From NCBI RefSeq assembly GCF_002099425.1, contig NW_018344214.1:2716001-2780000 (forward strand): a stretch of DNA of 64,000 bases, given 5' to 3'. Below, piece after piece: positions 45,028 through 54,462 of the stretch. The notes under the pieces were generated by a model, which was not told the origin of the DNA, ran no database searches, and saw only the letters and a list, made by a program, of their open reading frames with translations. The position numbers and the translations under genes were made by a program. The stretch comes from Phascolarctos cinereus. Lineage: Eukaryota > Chordata > Mammalia > Diprotodontia > Phascolarctidae. The stretch's first letter is position 1. Each line of letters opens with the position of its first letter.

Positions 45028-45200
45028 TGACTTAGGATCAAAGAAACACAGACTGAAAGATGAAAGCTACCCTAGCCTAATCACCTCATTTTACAGAGGA
45101 GGGAACTAAGCTTCATGGAGATAAAGTGACTCGTCCAAGGTCAAACAGACAGCAAATAACAGAACTTAAAGCCAATATTTTTGACTCTAGGGCCCATGGT
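45028..45200 (-). repeat. MIR/THER1-class SINE, antisense
   Basis: 'cctcattttacagaggaggg', 'gtgactcgtccaaggtcaaa' and 'tttttgactctagggccc'. Confidence 0.75.
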
Positions 45201-45204
45201 CAGT

Positions 45205-45606
45205 CCTGGAGGTGAAGAATGACCCGCCCCTGCAGCCTCGAGGCCACAAGTGGCCTTCTAGATCCTCGGGTATGGCTTTTTGACTGAGTCCAAGTTTTAC
45301 AGAACAAATTCTTTTTTTTTTGGTTAGGCAATGGGGTTAAGTGACTTGCCCAGGGTCACACAGCTAGTAAGTGTTATTACGTGTCTGAGGCCGAATTTGA
45401 ACTCAGGTCCTCCTGAATCCAGGGCCAGTGCTCTATCCACTGCACCACCTAGCTGCCCCGAACAAATTCTTTTATTAAGGGAATTTGTTCTGTGAAGTTT
45501 GGATTCAGTCAAAGGGCCTCCAATATCCTTTCTGGCAACCAGTAGTAAACCAGCAGTAAACTAGAAAACCATATGTGGCTTTGAGGCTGCAGGGTCCCCA
45601 CCCCTG
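45205..45606. mobile_element. Foldback hAT-like MITE with SINE in the loop
   Basis: The two halves are inverted repeats of each other. The left arm 'gcagcctcgaggccacaag' to 'tgactgagtccaagttttac' (45232-45300) pairs with the right arm 'aatttgttctgtgaagtttg' to 'tgtggctttgaggctgcagg' (45481-45593). The outer end 'ccccacccctgg' resembles terminal repeats of hAT-type nonautonomous elements. A SINE (45312-45459) sits almost at the apex, and the right arm has a 43-bp replacement at 45518-45560. Family assignment is tentative; the palindrome is directly visible. Confidence 0.75.
45312..45459 (-). repeat. Marsupial tRNA-headed SINE
   Basis: Antisense full-length copy: 'gttaggcaatggggttaagt', 'tgcccagggtcacacagcta', 'tgaactcaggtcctcctgaa', 'tgcaccacctagctgcccc'. 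Flanked by a 10-bp target duplication, gaacaaattc (45302-45311 and 45460-45469). Confidence 0.96.
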
Positions 45607-45869
45607 GCCTGTACTCTTAACCCAACTCTAGTTCTGAGAGGCCATCCTATGGCCTTTCTACTCTCTCCGTTCCCCTTATACAGAAGATTTCTAGCCACTA
45701 TAGAATATCCATGTTCCACTCAGCATCACAGTCCATAATATCAAATGGGGATGTAGGAGGAGAGAATTGGCCTAGAAAATTCAAATTTATCACATTGGGG
45801 GAGACTTCTGATGGTCCTTTGAGCTAGATTTCCTTCCATTAGCTCCTTTCATATGGTCCCACTGCTCTT

Positions 45870-46012
45870 TCAGAGGCTCAAAGGACTTGAAAGGGGCCCC
45901 CAAGTCCATCTAGTCAAGCTCCCCCATTTTATAGAGGAGGAAAATGAGGCTGAGAGAGAGGATGTGACTTGACCTGAGTCACACAAGGGGCAAGGAAGCA
46001 TCAGAGACCTCT
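45870..46012 (-). repeat. MIR-class SINE, antisense
   Basis: 'ccattttatagaggaggaaa' and 'acttgacctgagtcacacaa'. The 45607-45869 and 46013-46464 flanks are unassigned. Confidence 0.7.
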
Positions 46013-46464
46013 GCAAGCATAAGCATTCATTCTGGAAATGTCTGCAGTTACCTCCTGGGTCTTTGGGATCATGTGCTTGCAATAATATGTCTTCAAACAA
46101 AGCTAACAGGATTATTGCAAATAGCATTCATGGATCTTCTCCTTAATGCCTTCAATAGGATAGGAAGGAGGCCCCAGCATAATTCAAACATGCAACAACA
46201 CCATGCCATGTTACAACTCCCCATTGCTCTGCTGTCCTGGAGACATTGTCAGGGTGGCATGAACCCCAGACCCCTACCTGCCATCAGTGCTAAGGTGAAG
46301 GTTGGTGAATCTGGCATGGGCTAGCCAGTCTCCTCAGCTTAACAAATTTGTGAGAATCAGGTCTACTTTCTGCATGCTTTTCCCATTTTTTTTCCTCTAA
46401 TTCTCCGATGGAAGGAGAATCTATGAACTTTCAAAGGAAATGCCAACAGAACACGAGGGAGGAG

Positions 46465-46722
46465 GAAGGAAACAATAATTTATTAAATACCTACTATTTT
46501 TCAGGCACAACACCAAAGGCTTTTTTAGAAATATTATCTCATCTAATCCTCAAAACAACCCTCGGAGACAGGTGCTATTATCACCCCTATTTTACAATAG
46601 AAAAAAACTGAGGTAAACAGGATCACACAGCTAATAAATTTCTCAGTCTAGGTTTGTACGTAGGTCTTCCAGACCTTATGCCTGGCACACTATTTAGGCA
46701 CCATCTAGCTGTTAAAGAAGGC
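46465..46722 (-). repeat. MIR/MAR1-class CORE-SINE, near full length
   Basis: 'aatttattaaatacctacta', 'atattatctcatctaatcct', 'caggtgctattatcaccc', 'actgaggtaaacaggatcac' and the reversed head 'gcaccatctagctgt'. Confidence 0.85.
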
Positions 46723-46889
46723 CTGGTTATTCATACTAACATGAAAAAAGAAACTGTGAGTATAGACCTAGTGAAGGACTGTGCAGTGTTTAAGCACCTG
46801 CCTTAGATGATTTCAGAAACATTAACCTGCTGACTGGTCACCAAGGGATGCATTTGGATGGGTGGAGGGGCATGATAACTTATAAAACC
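46723..46889. other. Unclassified sequence left of the SINE
   Basis: Holds 'gcagtgtttaagcacctgcc' and 'cagaaacattaacctgctga'. These resemble 'gagaaagcacctgcaagga' and 'ggaaacattgacgtgttaca' at 47081-47140 on the other side of the SINE, hinting at a degenerate internal repeat. No family recognised. Confidence 0.3.
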
Positions 46890-46897
46890 ATCTAGTA

Positions 46898-47041
46898 GGT
46901 GACACAGTGGATAAGAGCATTGTCCCTGGATTCAGGAGGACCTGAGTTCAAAACCGGCCTCAGACACATAACACTTACTAGCTGTGTGACCCTGGGCAAG
47001 TCACTTAACCCCATTGCCTAACCAAAAAGAAAAAAAAATAA
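46898..47041 (+). repeat. Marsupial tRNA-headed SINE
   Basis: Sense copy beginning in the head ('gacacagtggataagagc'), with 'ggacctgagttcaaaaccgg', 'ctagctgtgtgaccctgggc' and an A-rich tail. Flanked by atctagta (46890-46897 and 47042-47049). Confidence 0.92.
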
Positions 47042-47364
47042 ATCTAGTAAGGCATTGACTAGTCAGCAGCATGCATGGGCTGAGAAAGCACCTGCAAGGA
47101 TAAGGTCATGGAGATTGGAAACATTGACGTGTTACATGGCCTCAGGATGCTAATCTATCACTGAAACCAGGCTGGCCTGCTTGGTTAGAGTTCACTATAT
47201 CTAGCCATGCCCAGACCTGAGCATATTACTTTACTCTGACTTTCTTTCATTCTGCTGCTCTGAGTATTACTGTTTTTGTCAGCTGACTGCCCTACAGCTC
47301 CATTCACGATCCTCCTGACTTTCCAGACCAAAATTCCCTTCCCTGGATCCACATCTCTATGTGG
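47042..47364. other. Unclassified sequence right of the SINE
   Basis: Unique-looking with no exon support. It shares the degenerate words noted for 46723-46889. Identity unknown. Confidence 0.3.
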
Positions 47365-47460
47365 CTTGTCTCCCACCTCTTAGAGCACTGGCTCCTTGAT
47401 GCTGGCTGTCCCCTCTTTTGTGTTGGTGTCCTTACAGTGCCTGGGGTAATCACTCTGGAA
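47365..47460 (+). mobile_element. L2 LINE 3' fragment
   Basis: 'tgtctcccacctcttagagc' and 'gtccttacagtgcctgggg' resemble the sense L2 3' end. Confidence 0.55.
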
Positions 47461-47704
47461 ATGCTGTTTTCTTCTCTTTTATTCCACCTAGGCACTTGGC
47501 TCCTGCTCTTTGTCAGTCCTTCTCGTTCTATGAGGAATCTTCCTCAGCTGAAGGCTATTCCTTGGATGTTGCTGAGAGCTGGCATCCAGGTTGCCAGTCA
47601 TTATGTACAATGCAAGAGTCAATAAGAAAAAATTAACCACCAAAATGTTTTTTTTTTTAATTTTGTAGTCTTAAAAAAGATCAACAATATACTTCCTCCT
47701 GAGA

Positions 47705-47885
47705 GTCTAGCTTGAAATGCCGAACTTCCTTCAAGTCACAGCTCAGGTGACATCTTTAGGTAGGTCTTTCCTCATCTGCTCTAGGCAGTTACTCCTGGAA
47801 TTATGTCATATATGCATGACTTATCTATGGCCTTGCAGCAGCCCTCCAGCAAGCAATAATCTCCTCAAAGGCAAGAGACATTCTG
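47705..47885 (+). mobile_element. L2 LINE fragment
   Basis: 'aacttccttcaagtcacagc', 'tcaggtgacatctttaggta' and 'gtctttcctcatctgctcta' match sense L2 just upstream of its terminus. The 47461-47704 stretch holds no feature I can name. Confidence 0.65.
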
Positions 47886-48068
47886 TTTTCAGGAAGACCT
47901 ACATTCAAATCCTGCTTCAGACACTTAGTAGTTGTATGACCATGGGCAAGTCACCAAACTTCACCCTGCCTCTGCCTTGTTGGTAAAAAAAAAAAGGGGG
48001 GGCACTGGTAATTGGTAATTGGGGCTGGTACCCAATTCCCAAGGTTATTGTGAGGATAAAATGAGATG
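47886..48068 (+). repeat. MIR-class SINE, 5' end of a triplet array
   Basis: 'tcaaatcctgcttcagacac', 'gtatgaccatgggcaagtca', an A/G run (47987-48003), then 'aaggttattgtgaggataaa'. The AGC/AGT array begins where the SINE's TTA/TAG-rich tail would be. Confidence 0.75.
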
Positions 48069-48073
48069 TTTTA

Positions 48074-48376
48074 TTTCAGCAGCAGCAGCAGTAGTAGTAG
48101 TGGTAGTAGTAGTAGTAACAGCAGCAGCAGCAGTAGCAGCAGTGGTAGCAGCAGTAGTAATGGTAGTAGTAGTAGAAGTAACAACAGTAGAGGTAGTAGT
48201 AGCAGCAGAAGCAGTAGTAGTAATAATGGTAATAGTAGCAGCAGCAGCAGCAGCAGTAGCACCAGTGGTAGCAGCAGAAGTACTAATAGTAGGAGCAGCA
48301 GCAGCAGTGGTAATAGTAGTAGTAGTAGTAGTAACAGCATTAGCTGTAGTAGCAGCAGCAGCAGCAGCAGCAGTAC
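48074..48376. repeat. (AGC/AGT)n trinucleotide array
   Basis: About 300 bp of interspersed AGC, AGT, AAT and GGT triplets with perfect three-base phasing. All frames encode homopolymer-like Ser, Val/Ala, Leu or Thr/Ala strings, which are composition artefacts with no exon signals. The longest pure AGC run is near 48349-48373. Confidence 0.97.
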
Positions 48377-48844
48377 CTGCCACCCTTAGACTTGGACAGT
48401 GATGAATAAATGTTTCGTTGGGAGTTGAGTTCACTGAATTCAATTCTCGCTTGAATGAACTCAAACAGGCATTGAATGTATTTCAAACAATTATTTCTGC
48501 AGTGGCTGGTGTCTGACAAATCCGTGGGGAGCTACCAAGTTGAGACAAGTTGGAAGCCACACACCAGAGGGGTTTAGAAAACAAGCACATTGGTGGCAAT
48601 GTTCTGGAGGAACAGATACTTTTCTGGGTTTTGTTTGTTTGTTTGTTTTTGCCTTTTTTTCTCATTGAGATATCAGTGAGTCCAGGTACAAAAATCACTT
48701 TCTTTTTTATTCATCTTCCTCCCCTTCCCCCACCGTTTAATCTCAGTCTTTCCCTAAACTTCAAGCTGACTAGGAGTTCCATCACTGGACTTCCCAAGCC
48801 CACCTGTAGCCTCTAATTGCTTGGTGTTACCTGTAGGATAATCA
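48377..48844. other. Unassigned intergenic DNA
   Basis: Unique-looking, with a (GTTT)n stretch near 48632-48650. No recognised feature. Confidence 0.35.
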
Positions 48845-48960
48845 GTCAGTCACTAGACATTTATTAAGCCCAGAGTAATGTATTACTCACAGGGGGTGCA
48901 AAGAATGATAAGCCCCTGATCGTGGCTATGATGCTCAGGAACCTCTGGGATCTGCACCCA
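48845..48960 (-). mobile_element. L2 LINE 3' fragment
   Basis: 'cagtcactagacatttatta' and 'agcccagagtaatgtatta' resemble the antisense L2 terminus. Confidence 0.5.
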
Positions 48961-49139
48961 ACCCTCTCAATTGCATCTTCACCACTTTCCATTATTAATG
49001 CTTATTTCTAGAAACGCTTTTTTCATCCTTTCTCAGAGAGTGTAGTTTTCTGCCTTCTGCTTTTGTGAATGTTCTTCCCTTTATCAAGAATGCCCAACAT
49101 GGTTTGTCTCCCTGCCTATCTAAGCCCTAATCAACTTTA

Positions 49140-49449
49140 AACTGGTGACCATGGAGTCAGGAGACCTTGGATTCATGTCCTCTCTCAGGGTAGCAGCTGG
49201 CTTAATGTATGTAGTGCAGAGCTTGAAATTAGAAGATCTAGGTTCTGATCCTACCTCTTATTCACTGTGGGACGTGGATGAATCTCTTCATCTTTCTGGT
49301 CCTCAGGTGGTACAGTGGATAGACTGACCACTGGACCTCAACTCAGGAAGAGTTCAAATCTAGCCTCAGATGGCTGTGTAACCCTGGGCAAGTCATTCAA
49401 CATTTGTCTCAGTTTTCTTATTTGTAAAATGGGGATAATAATAATACCT
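49140..49449 (+). repeat. MIR-class SINEs, second interrupted by MAR1
   Basis: Two sense heads: 49190-49300 ('gaagatctaggttctgatcc') and 49305-49449 ('ggtggtacagtggatagact', 'taaccctgggcaagtcattc', 'tcagttttcttatttgtaaa'). The second is cut by a MAR1 at 49450 and resumes at 49698. Confidence 0.8.
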
Positions 49450-49697
49450 TATTGTTGTTAAGTTGTTTCAGTCATGTCCAACTCTTCAGGACTCCATTTG
49501 GGGTTTTCTTGGCTGGAAAGTGGTTTCCCATTTCCTTCTCCAACTCATTTTACAAATGAGGAAACTGATGCAAACAAATGACTTGCCCAGGGTCACACAG
49601 ATAGTAAGTTTCTGAGTCTGAATTTGTACTCATGGAGATGAGTTTTCCTGATTCCAAGCCCAATGCTCCATTCATTTCACCACCTAGCTGCCCCATA
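49450..49697 (-). repeat. MAR1 CORE-SINE, near full length
   Basis: Antisense MAR1: 'ttgttgttaagttgtttcag', 'tcatgtccaactcttcagga', 'tgaggaaactgatgcaaaca', 'acttgcccagggtcacaca', ending 'caccacctagctgcccc'. It splits a MIR; ataataatacc on the left and ataatagcacc on the right resemble a target duplication. Confidence 0.94.
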
Positions 49698-49795
49698 ATA
49701 GCACCTACCTCCTAGGATCACTGCTTTGCAAATCTCAAAGATGTATATAAATGCTAGCTATTGCTACTATTGAAATGGGGCCAAGAGTAGACTTC
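49698..49795 (+). repeat. MIR 3' part, right of MAR1
   Basis: 'atagcacctacctcctagga' and 'ataaatgctagctattgcta' complete the MIR begun at 49305. Confidence 0.85.
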
Positions 49796-49849
49796 ATCAG
49801 GTTTTTGTAAAGATTAAATTAAATGTTGCATGTAAAACGCTCATTAAAT

Positions 49850-50028
49850 ACCAAACATCATTATTGCAGTCATCATTAGCCTCATTTTATGGATGATTTT
49901 CTGAGATCAAGTTGAAGAGAGGTTGAATGACTTGACCAGGGTCATACAGTGAAGTCAGGGTCTGAGGCAGGATTTGAACTCGAGTCCTTTTGACTCCCAG
50001 TCCAGTCACTAGATTAGCCCCTCTGTGT
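49850..50028 (-). repeat. MIR-class SINE, antisense
   Basis: 'tagcctcattttatggatga', 'atgacttgaccagggtcata', 'gaggcaggatttgaactcga'. Confidence 0.8.
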
Positions 50029-50190
50029 CAGTTGGCTTCCCCAGGTGTGACATGTCTCAGATAGAGGGGGCGGCTTTGATCTAAGGGAGAAATGAATCAC
50101 TAATGAATTTCTTCTGATCCTCATTACCAGAAAGAAAAACACAAGTCTCTTTTTGGGCAGGTCTTCTGATTTCTTTGATATGGGAACTCA

Positions 50191-50204
50191 GTGCCCTCTG
50201 CAGC
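50191..50204 (-). promoter_or_regulatory. CTCF-like motif, minus strand
   Basis: Plus-strand gtgccctctgcagc; its reverse complement fits the right 10 positions of the core CTCF consensus (YAGRKGGCRS) with mismatches only at the 5' side. It is one arm of an inverted pair with the motif at 50240-50253. Motif match only; binding is inferred. Confidence 0.4.
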
Positions 50205-50239
50205 CTGGCACTTTGTCTGCAGTGCATAGCTGGGGGTTG

Positions 50240-50253
50240 CTGCCAGGGGGCAC
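50240..50253 (+). promoter_or_regulatory. CTCF-like motif, plus strand
   Basis: ctgccagggggcac fits 12 of 14 positions of the CTCF core consensus CCASYAGRKGGCRS, including the invariant AG and GGC. It lies 36 bp from an oppositely oriented motif. Both share the word cagrgggcactgag. Confidence 0.5.
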
Positions 50254-50454
50254 TGAGGAAGAAAGGGACTTTCCCAGGATCATATATCTGAAAAGGGGCA
50301 GGGGCAGGACAGGGAGCCTCCCCCAAAACCAGGATTACCTTCTAGTTCCTCTCATAGCAGCTCACTTTCCTCTGTAAAATGAGGAGGTTAGAGATAATCT
50401 TCAAGATAATCTTTAAGAGATAATCTTCTAACTTGAAAGCATATGGTTTCATAA

Positions 50455-50620
50455 TCTAACCTTCAATTATTCAGTCAACAACATTTCTTAAGCACCTACT
50501 ATGTACCAGGCACTGTGTTAGGCTCTGTGAATAAAAAAAAAGTGAGGCAGTCTGCACCCTCAAGGAGCTTACAGTATGGCAAAGATGAAACACCATGCAT
50601 GCAAACACACACAGAAGATT
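50455..50620 (-). mobile_element. L2 LINE 3' fragment
   Basis: 'acatttcttaagcacctact', 'atgtaccaggcactgtgtta' and 'accctcaaggagcttacag'. A related shorter remnant follows at 50675-50860. Confidence 0.8.
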
Positions 50621-50929
50621 AAATATATGCATACATATGTAATATATCATAGTTGAGAGGAATCAACAATTAGAAACTGTTGAGCACCTAGTCTGTGCAT
50701 CCATCACGTGGGTTTGGTGGGAGATGTAAACGTGCAGCTGCCGTTGCTTCTCCCCCCAAAAGGGTTTCCAATCTAGAGTGGGAGATAAGGTGTGGAAAAA
50801 TAAAGCATTAGGCAGCAAAAGAACATTTTTAAAAGATGAGACAAAGCATGTCCTTTTCAAGGTCCAAGAAAGGAAAAATAATTTCTCGTTGGAGTTAGAA
50901 AGGTTGGAAGGTGCATGTGACTGAGCTGA

Positions 50930-51080
50930 AAGAGAACTGAGAAATCAGCTAGTTGCTACTTTTCCAGACAGTCCAAGGGTCTTAGCTCCACATCCAACAA
51001 ATAGCAAGGCCAGGATCTGAACCCAGAGCCTCTGGTACCAAAGCAAATGTGTTTGCCACATCACCATGTTGCTTCTCTAA
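50930..51080 (-). repeat. MIR-class SINE, antisense
   Basis: 'gccaggatctgaacccagag' and 'tgccacatcaccatgttgc' are a degraded antisense copy. Confidence 0.6.
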
Positions 51081-51114
51081 AATTCAACAACCAGTGTTTG
51101 TAAAGGGAGTCAGG

Positions 51115-51195
51115 AAGGCATAAAGCATTTCTTAAGCATCTACTGTGTGCCAGGCACTGTGCTAAACATAGAGAATACAAAGGGAAAAGCATGCA
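51115..51195 (-). mobile_element. L2 LINE 3' fragment
   Basis: 'gcatttcttaagcatctact' and 'gtgtgccaggcactgtgcta'. Confidence 0.8.
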
Positions 51196-51345
51196 ATGCA
51201 AAGATCAGGAGTCAGAGTACCTGGGTTTAAATCTACAGTCGTCTTATTTCTTTATATCTCAGTTTCTTCATCTGTAAAATCAGGTTGGATTAAATGATGT
51301 CTGAGATTCCTTCCAGCTCTAAATCTGTGGTCCTTTGAACGTCCC
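51196..51345 (+). repeat. MIR/THER1-class SINE
   Basis: 'tctcagtttcttcatctgta' and 'gagattccttccagctctaa' in sense order. Confidence 0.8.
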
Positions 51346-51464
51346 AGGCCACAGGGCTGTGGCTTGATCACTGGCAGAGATGAGGGAATTCTGGCAACTT
51401 TAACTGGAACTTAACAAGGTGAAAAGTTTTGGAAAGCTAAGCTAATGATAATAACAGTAATTAA

Positions 51465-51727
51465 TCATATCAACAGCTAACATTTATTTAGTGCTTACCA
51501 TGTGTCGGGCTCTGTGCTAAGTGCTTTATAAATATTATCTCATCTGGTCCTCGCAACAATCTTAGGAGGGAAATGCTATTATTATCCCTATTTTACAGAT
51601 GAAACTGAAGCACACAGAGCTTGTGACTTGCCCAGGGTCACAAAATTAGTTCTGAGGCTAGATTTGAACTCAAATCTTCCTGATTTCAAACCCAGTACTC
51701 TATTCACTGTGCCACCCAACTGTTCCT
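51465..51727 (-). repeat. MIR/MAR1-class CORE-SINE, near full length
   Basis: 'taacatttatttagtgctta', 'gggctctgtgctaagtgctt', 'tctcatctggtcctcgcaac', 'acttgcccagggtcacaaaa' and reversed head 'cactgtgccacccaactgt'. It links an L2-like tail to the core and tRNA-like head in one unit. Confidence 0.9.
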
Positions 51728-51779
51728 AAGAAGATCTGTGTGATTTTTAAGACCTGTGCACCACTGATATTGTCAGGAA

Positions 51780-51900
51780 TATTTATTTGGCTTGTCTCCC
51801 CAACTACTCTAGAAACTACATGAGGACTGAGCTGTGCTTCTTTACATTCTAACACCCAGAGGGTAGATGTGCAATAGCTAGGTGTTATATGAATGGATGG
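51780..51900 (+). mobile_element. L2-like LINE 3' end
   Basis: 'aactacatgaggactgagct' and 'agctaggtgttatatgaatg'. A short ATGG/GTGG microsatellite follows (51895-51922). Confidence 0.5.
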
Positions 51901-52139
51901 ATGGGTGGGTGGGTGGGTGGATATATCGACTTTTTAATAAAAATTCAGATTCATTATAAAAATTGAAAATCCATTTAATTTAAGGTACATTTTTCCAAGG
52001 TCCTTCGTGTTTTGAATTAATGAGGTTGCTCCCCACCTTCCCTTGGTGGGAGACCTGCATAATCAAAGCACGCACACACAAAGAAAATGAACAGGAATGG
52101 GGCTCAAAGGAGCATTTCTTTTTTTTGTTTTCTGTATTC

Positions 52140-52875
52140 AGTTAGAATAATCTCCAGAACTTTATACTATTATTTTAGTAGCATTTTAGATACATGCAGT
52201 TCCTGGCCAAATCAACCATATTCTGAATCAAGAGGAGATTATCCAAGGGAAGGTAATGACAGTCTGCTGACTCCGTTATCTATAATGCTATCTCTCCAAG
52301 GGAGATGAGCATTCATGAACCAGAGGATTTAGAAACTCTCTATTAACTTTTCCCCCCTCTATTTCCTACTGCCTGTCTTATTATCTCTGACCTCCACTCT
52401 TGAGGTTACCTCATCATTTATCTGGAGCTCTGACGCCTCTTCAATATTCATATCAGTTTACATGGCAGGTGGTCCACATTAGGCATTTTTTATTTCTTTA
52501 TTTTTGTAAGCAGATCTATAAATTTGGATCATTTCTTCTTTAGCTTAGAGACCACACAATGCATCTACTTTCAAGAAATTGGCAGGAAGTCTTCTGTATG
52601 TTTCTCTTCATCATGCGTGCTTATCAGCCTGCTGGAGAATTTGTTTCCCTGTACACTATTTACGATCTTAGCGTTCGACATAGAGGTCTCAGAAGATGAT
52701 TCACATCCTGCACGGCACCTCATGTCCTTAGCATTCAAAACACTAGATGACAAAGGTTATTTCTCAGCAAAGGGCAGCATGCTCATTATAACATTGAAGT
52801 GTGGAATTGGGAGGGAGGCCATTCACTGTGTCTACATGCATCGCTCAGCTCATTTTGTTCTTGGCTCCTGATTGA
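52140..52875. promoter_or_regulatory. Candidate conserved noncoding block
   Basis: Over 700 bp with no recognised repeat, unusual for this window. It includes an E-box CAGGTG (52466-52471), AT-rich words ('tatttctttatttttgtaag') and a CpG-retaining stretch near 52665-52720 ('acgatcttagcgttcgac'). A 115-codon frame at 52524-52871 has no recognisable domain and no matching splice signals, so I treat it as chance. Regulatory conservation is inferred. Confidence 0.35.
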
Positions 52876-53539
52876 CAGTCCTGATTCTTGGGCTTGGCCC
52901 ATCTCCCAGCTGTCTTGATGGGTCCACAAATGCAGGGAGTTTAAAGGTCCTGGCAGAGGCGGCAGAAGGAATGGGAGGCTATGGTATGCTGAGAAAGCCA
53001 CCTGTTATCGTAGATGGAAGGTGGAGGCTGAGGATAAGTGCCTGAACCCAGGGAGCTCCCAGCCAATGTTGGTGGTATGGAATTAAATCCAGGTAAAGAG
53101 GAAATGGGCTGATTTTATGCAAGAGGGTGGGAAAATTCCTCAAGTGGTAGACCATCCAGAAGAGTTTTCAAGGTGGCAAATCATTGCATTTCCCTAACCT
53201 GGAAAAAACCTAAGACTATCCCTTACTTTGGGAGTTGGGAAATAGCCAGAAAATAAAGAAGGCAAGCCAGGGAAAAATGTTTCCTATGAAATTCATCTTA
53301 ATATGTCAAAAGGCAAATCCCCGTGGAATCTTGGGTTCAATCTAAACTCAACTTGTACTGAAGAGCCTCAGTCGACTGCTCCCAGAAATGGCTCCTTCCC
53401 CCCAAATCAGCACATTTCTCAGTAAATCCCAGGTACACATGTAAGGAGGACTGGCCAATAAGAGTCCAGACTTTATGATCATGTGTAATGTACTTATTCC
53501 CACATCCACACATCCACGCCCTTTCTCATGCTGCTTCTG
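52876..53539. other. Unassigned intergenic DNA
   Basis: Unique-looking sequence with no repeat family or exon that I can support. It may extend the conserved block to its left. Confidence 0.3.
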
Positions 53540-53725
53540 TGCATGGAACACTCTTCTCTTCTGCCCTGTCCTGTTCTGTCCTCTTTTCTACTTTCTTCTC
53601 CTGTCTGATCTGTGTCTCTCCCTCTTTCTTCTCCTTTGTTTTCCTTTCCCATCTCTCCTCTCCCTTCTCCTCTCCTCTCTGTTCCTCCCACCTCCTCTTT
53701 TCTCCTGTCCTTCATGCCTATGATA
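53540..53725. repeat. Imperfect polypyrimidine tract
   Basis: CT-rich sequence built from TCTCC, CCTTT and TTCTCC words with few purines. Low complexity; open frames across it are not meaningful. Confidence 0.8.
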
Positions 53726-54017
53726 TTCTACAGGAAGTTGCCCCTACTGAGTTAACTCCATCACATAGCAACTATGTTTCTTTTTGATCGTCAACATCCA
53801 TAACCCCATTGTCCCCAGGAAAGATTCTTTTGATCCTCTTCATGTCTCCAATGTGGTAAAAAAGAAGCCCACCCTTTTTGCTATACTTAGCTTCTCTTGA
53901 TAATCTTAGCTCGTTCTGACATAGCATGATTGGGTGACTCTCTTACCCTTCCAAGACAAGCTTGTGTATCTGTCATTCATTATCTGTGTTCGGTCCTCCT
54001 CCCCTCTACATCCCTTT

Positions 54018-54019
54018 AA

Positions 54020-54064
<45 letters not shown>
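54018..54064. repeat. (CA)n microsatellite
   Basis: Pure CA run. The surrounding 53726-54275 sequence is unique with nothing to assign. Confidence 0.95.
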
Positions 54065-54065
<1 letters not shown>

Positions 54066-54277
54066 TGGTTTATGTTTTCAATTCTCTTAGCTCTTGTTTA
54101 CCTCTAAATGGTGGTAATTCCATTTAGAGGACTTTTTCCTTCTATTTCTATTCCATAGCATTGTGCAGTGATGGACAAGGTAGCAGACAGAGGATGGTAA
54201 TCCAACTGGAAACACTTATATTCTTCTGCAGCAGCCAAATGGAATAGGTTGACAAGATACCAGATTTAAAAGGGAGG

Positions 54278-54462
54278 CAGACATTAAAGGCTCTCCTCTG
54301 CCCATTTCTTCATTTAACACACGAGAAAGCTCAGACCCATTGAGGTTAAGTGACTTGCTTAAATTTAAATAAAATAAATGGGAGGTGGAGCCAGGAGTCC
54401 AACATAGGGTCTCTGCCTCCAATCCAGTGCTAAGTCACTGTACCATCCTACCATCCTAGCGC
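54278..54462 (-). repeat. MIR-class SINE, antisense
   Basis: 'ttaagtgacttgcttaaatt', 'ggaggtggagccaggagtcc' and 'aagtcactgtaccatcctac'. Confidence 0.7.

Noticed and set aside
47042-47640. Possible LTR
   Set aside because: No clear TG...CA ends, primer-binding site or polyadenylation layout; part of it is an L2 3' end.
48019-48464. Poly-Val/Ala, poly-Ser, poly-Leu and Thr/Ala frames
   Set aside because: All four come from the phased AGC/AGT triplet array. No start context, splice sites or domain.
53475-53787. Hydrophobic frames
   Set aside because: Imperfect polypyrimidine tract; no signal or domain beyond composition.
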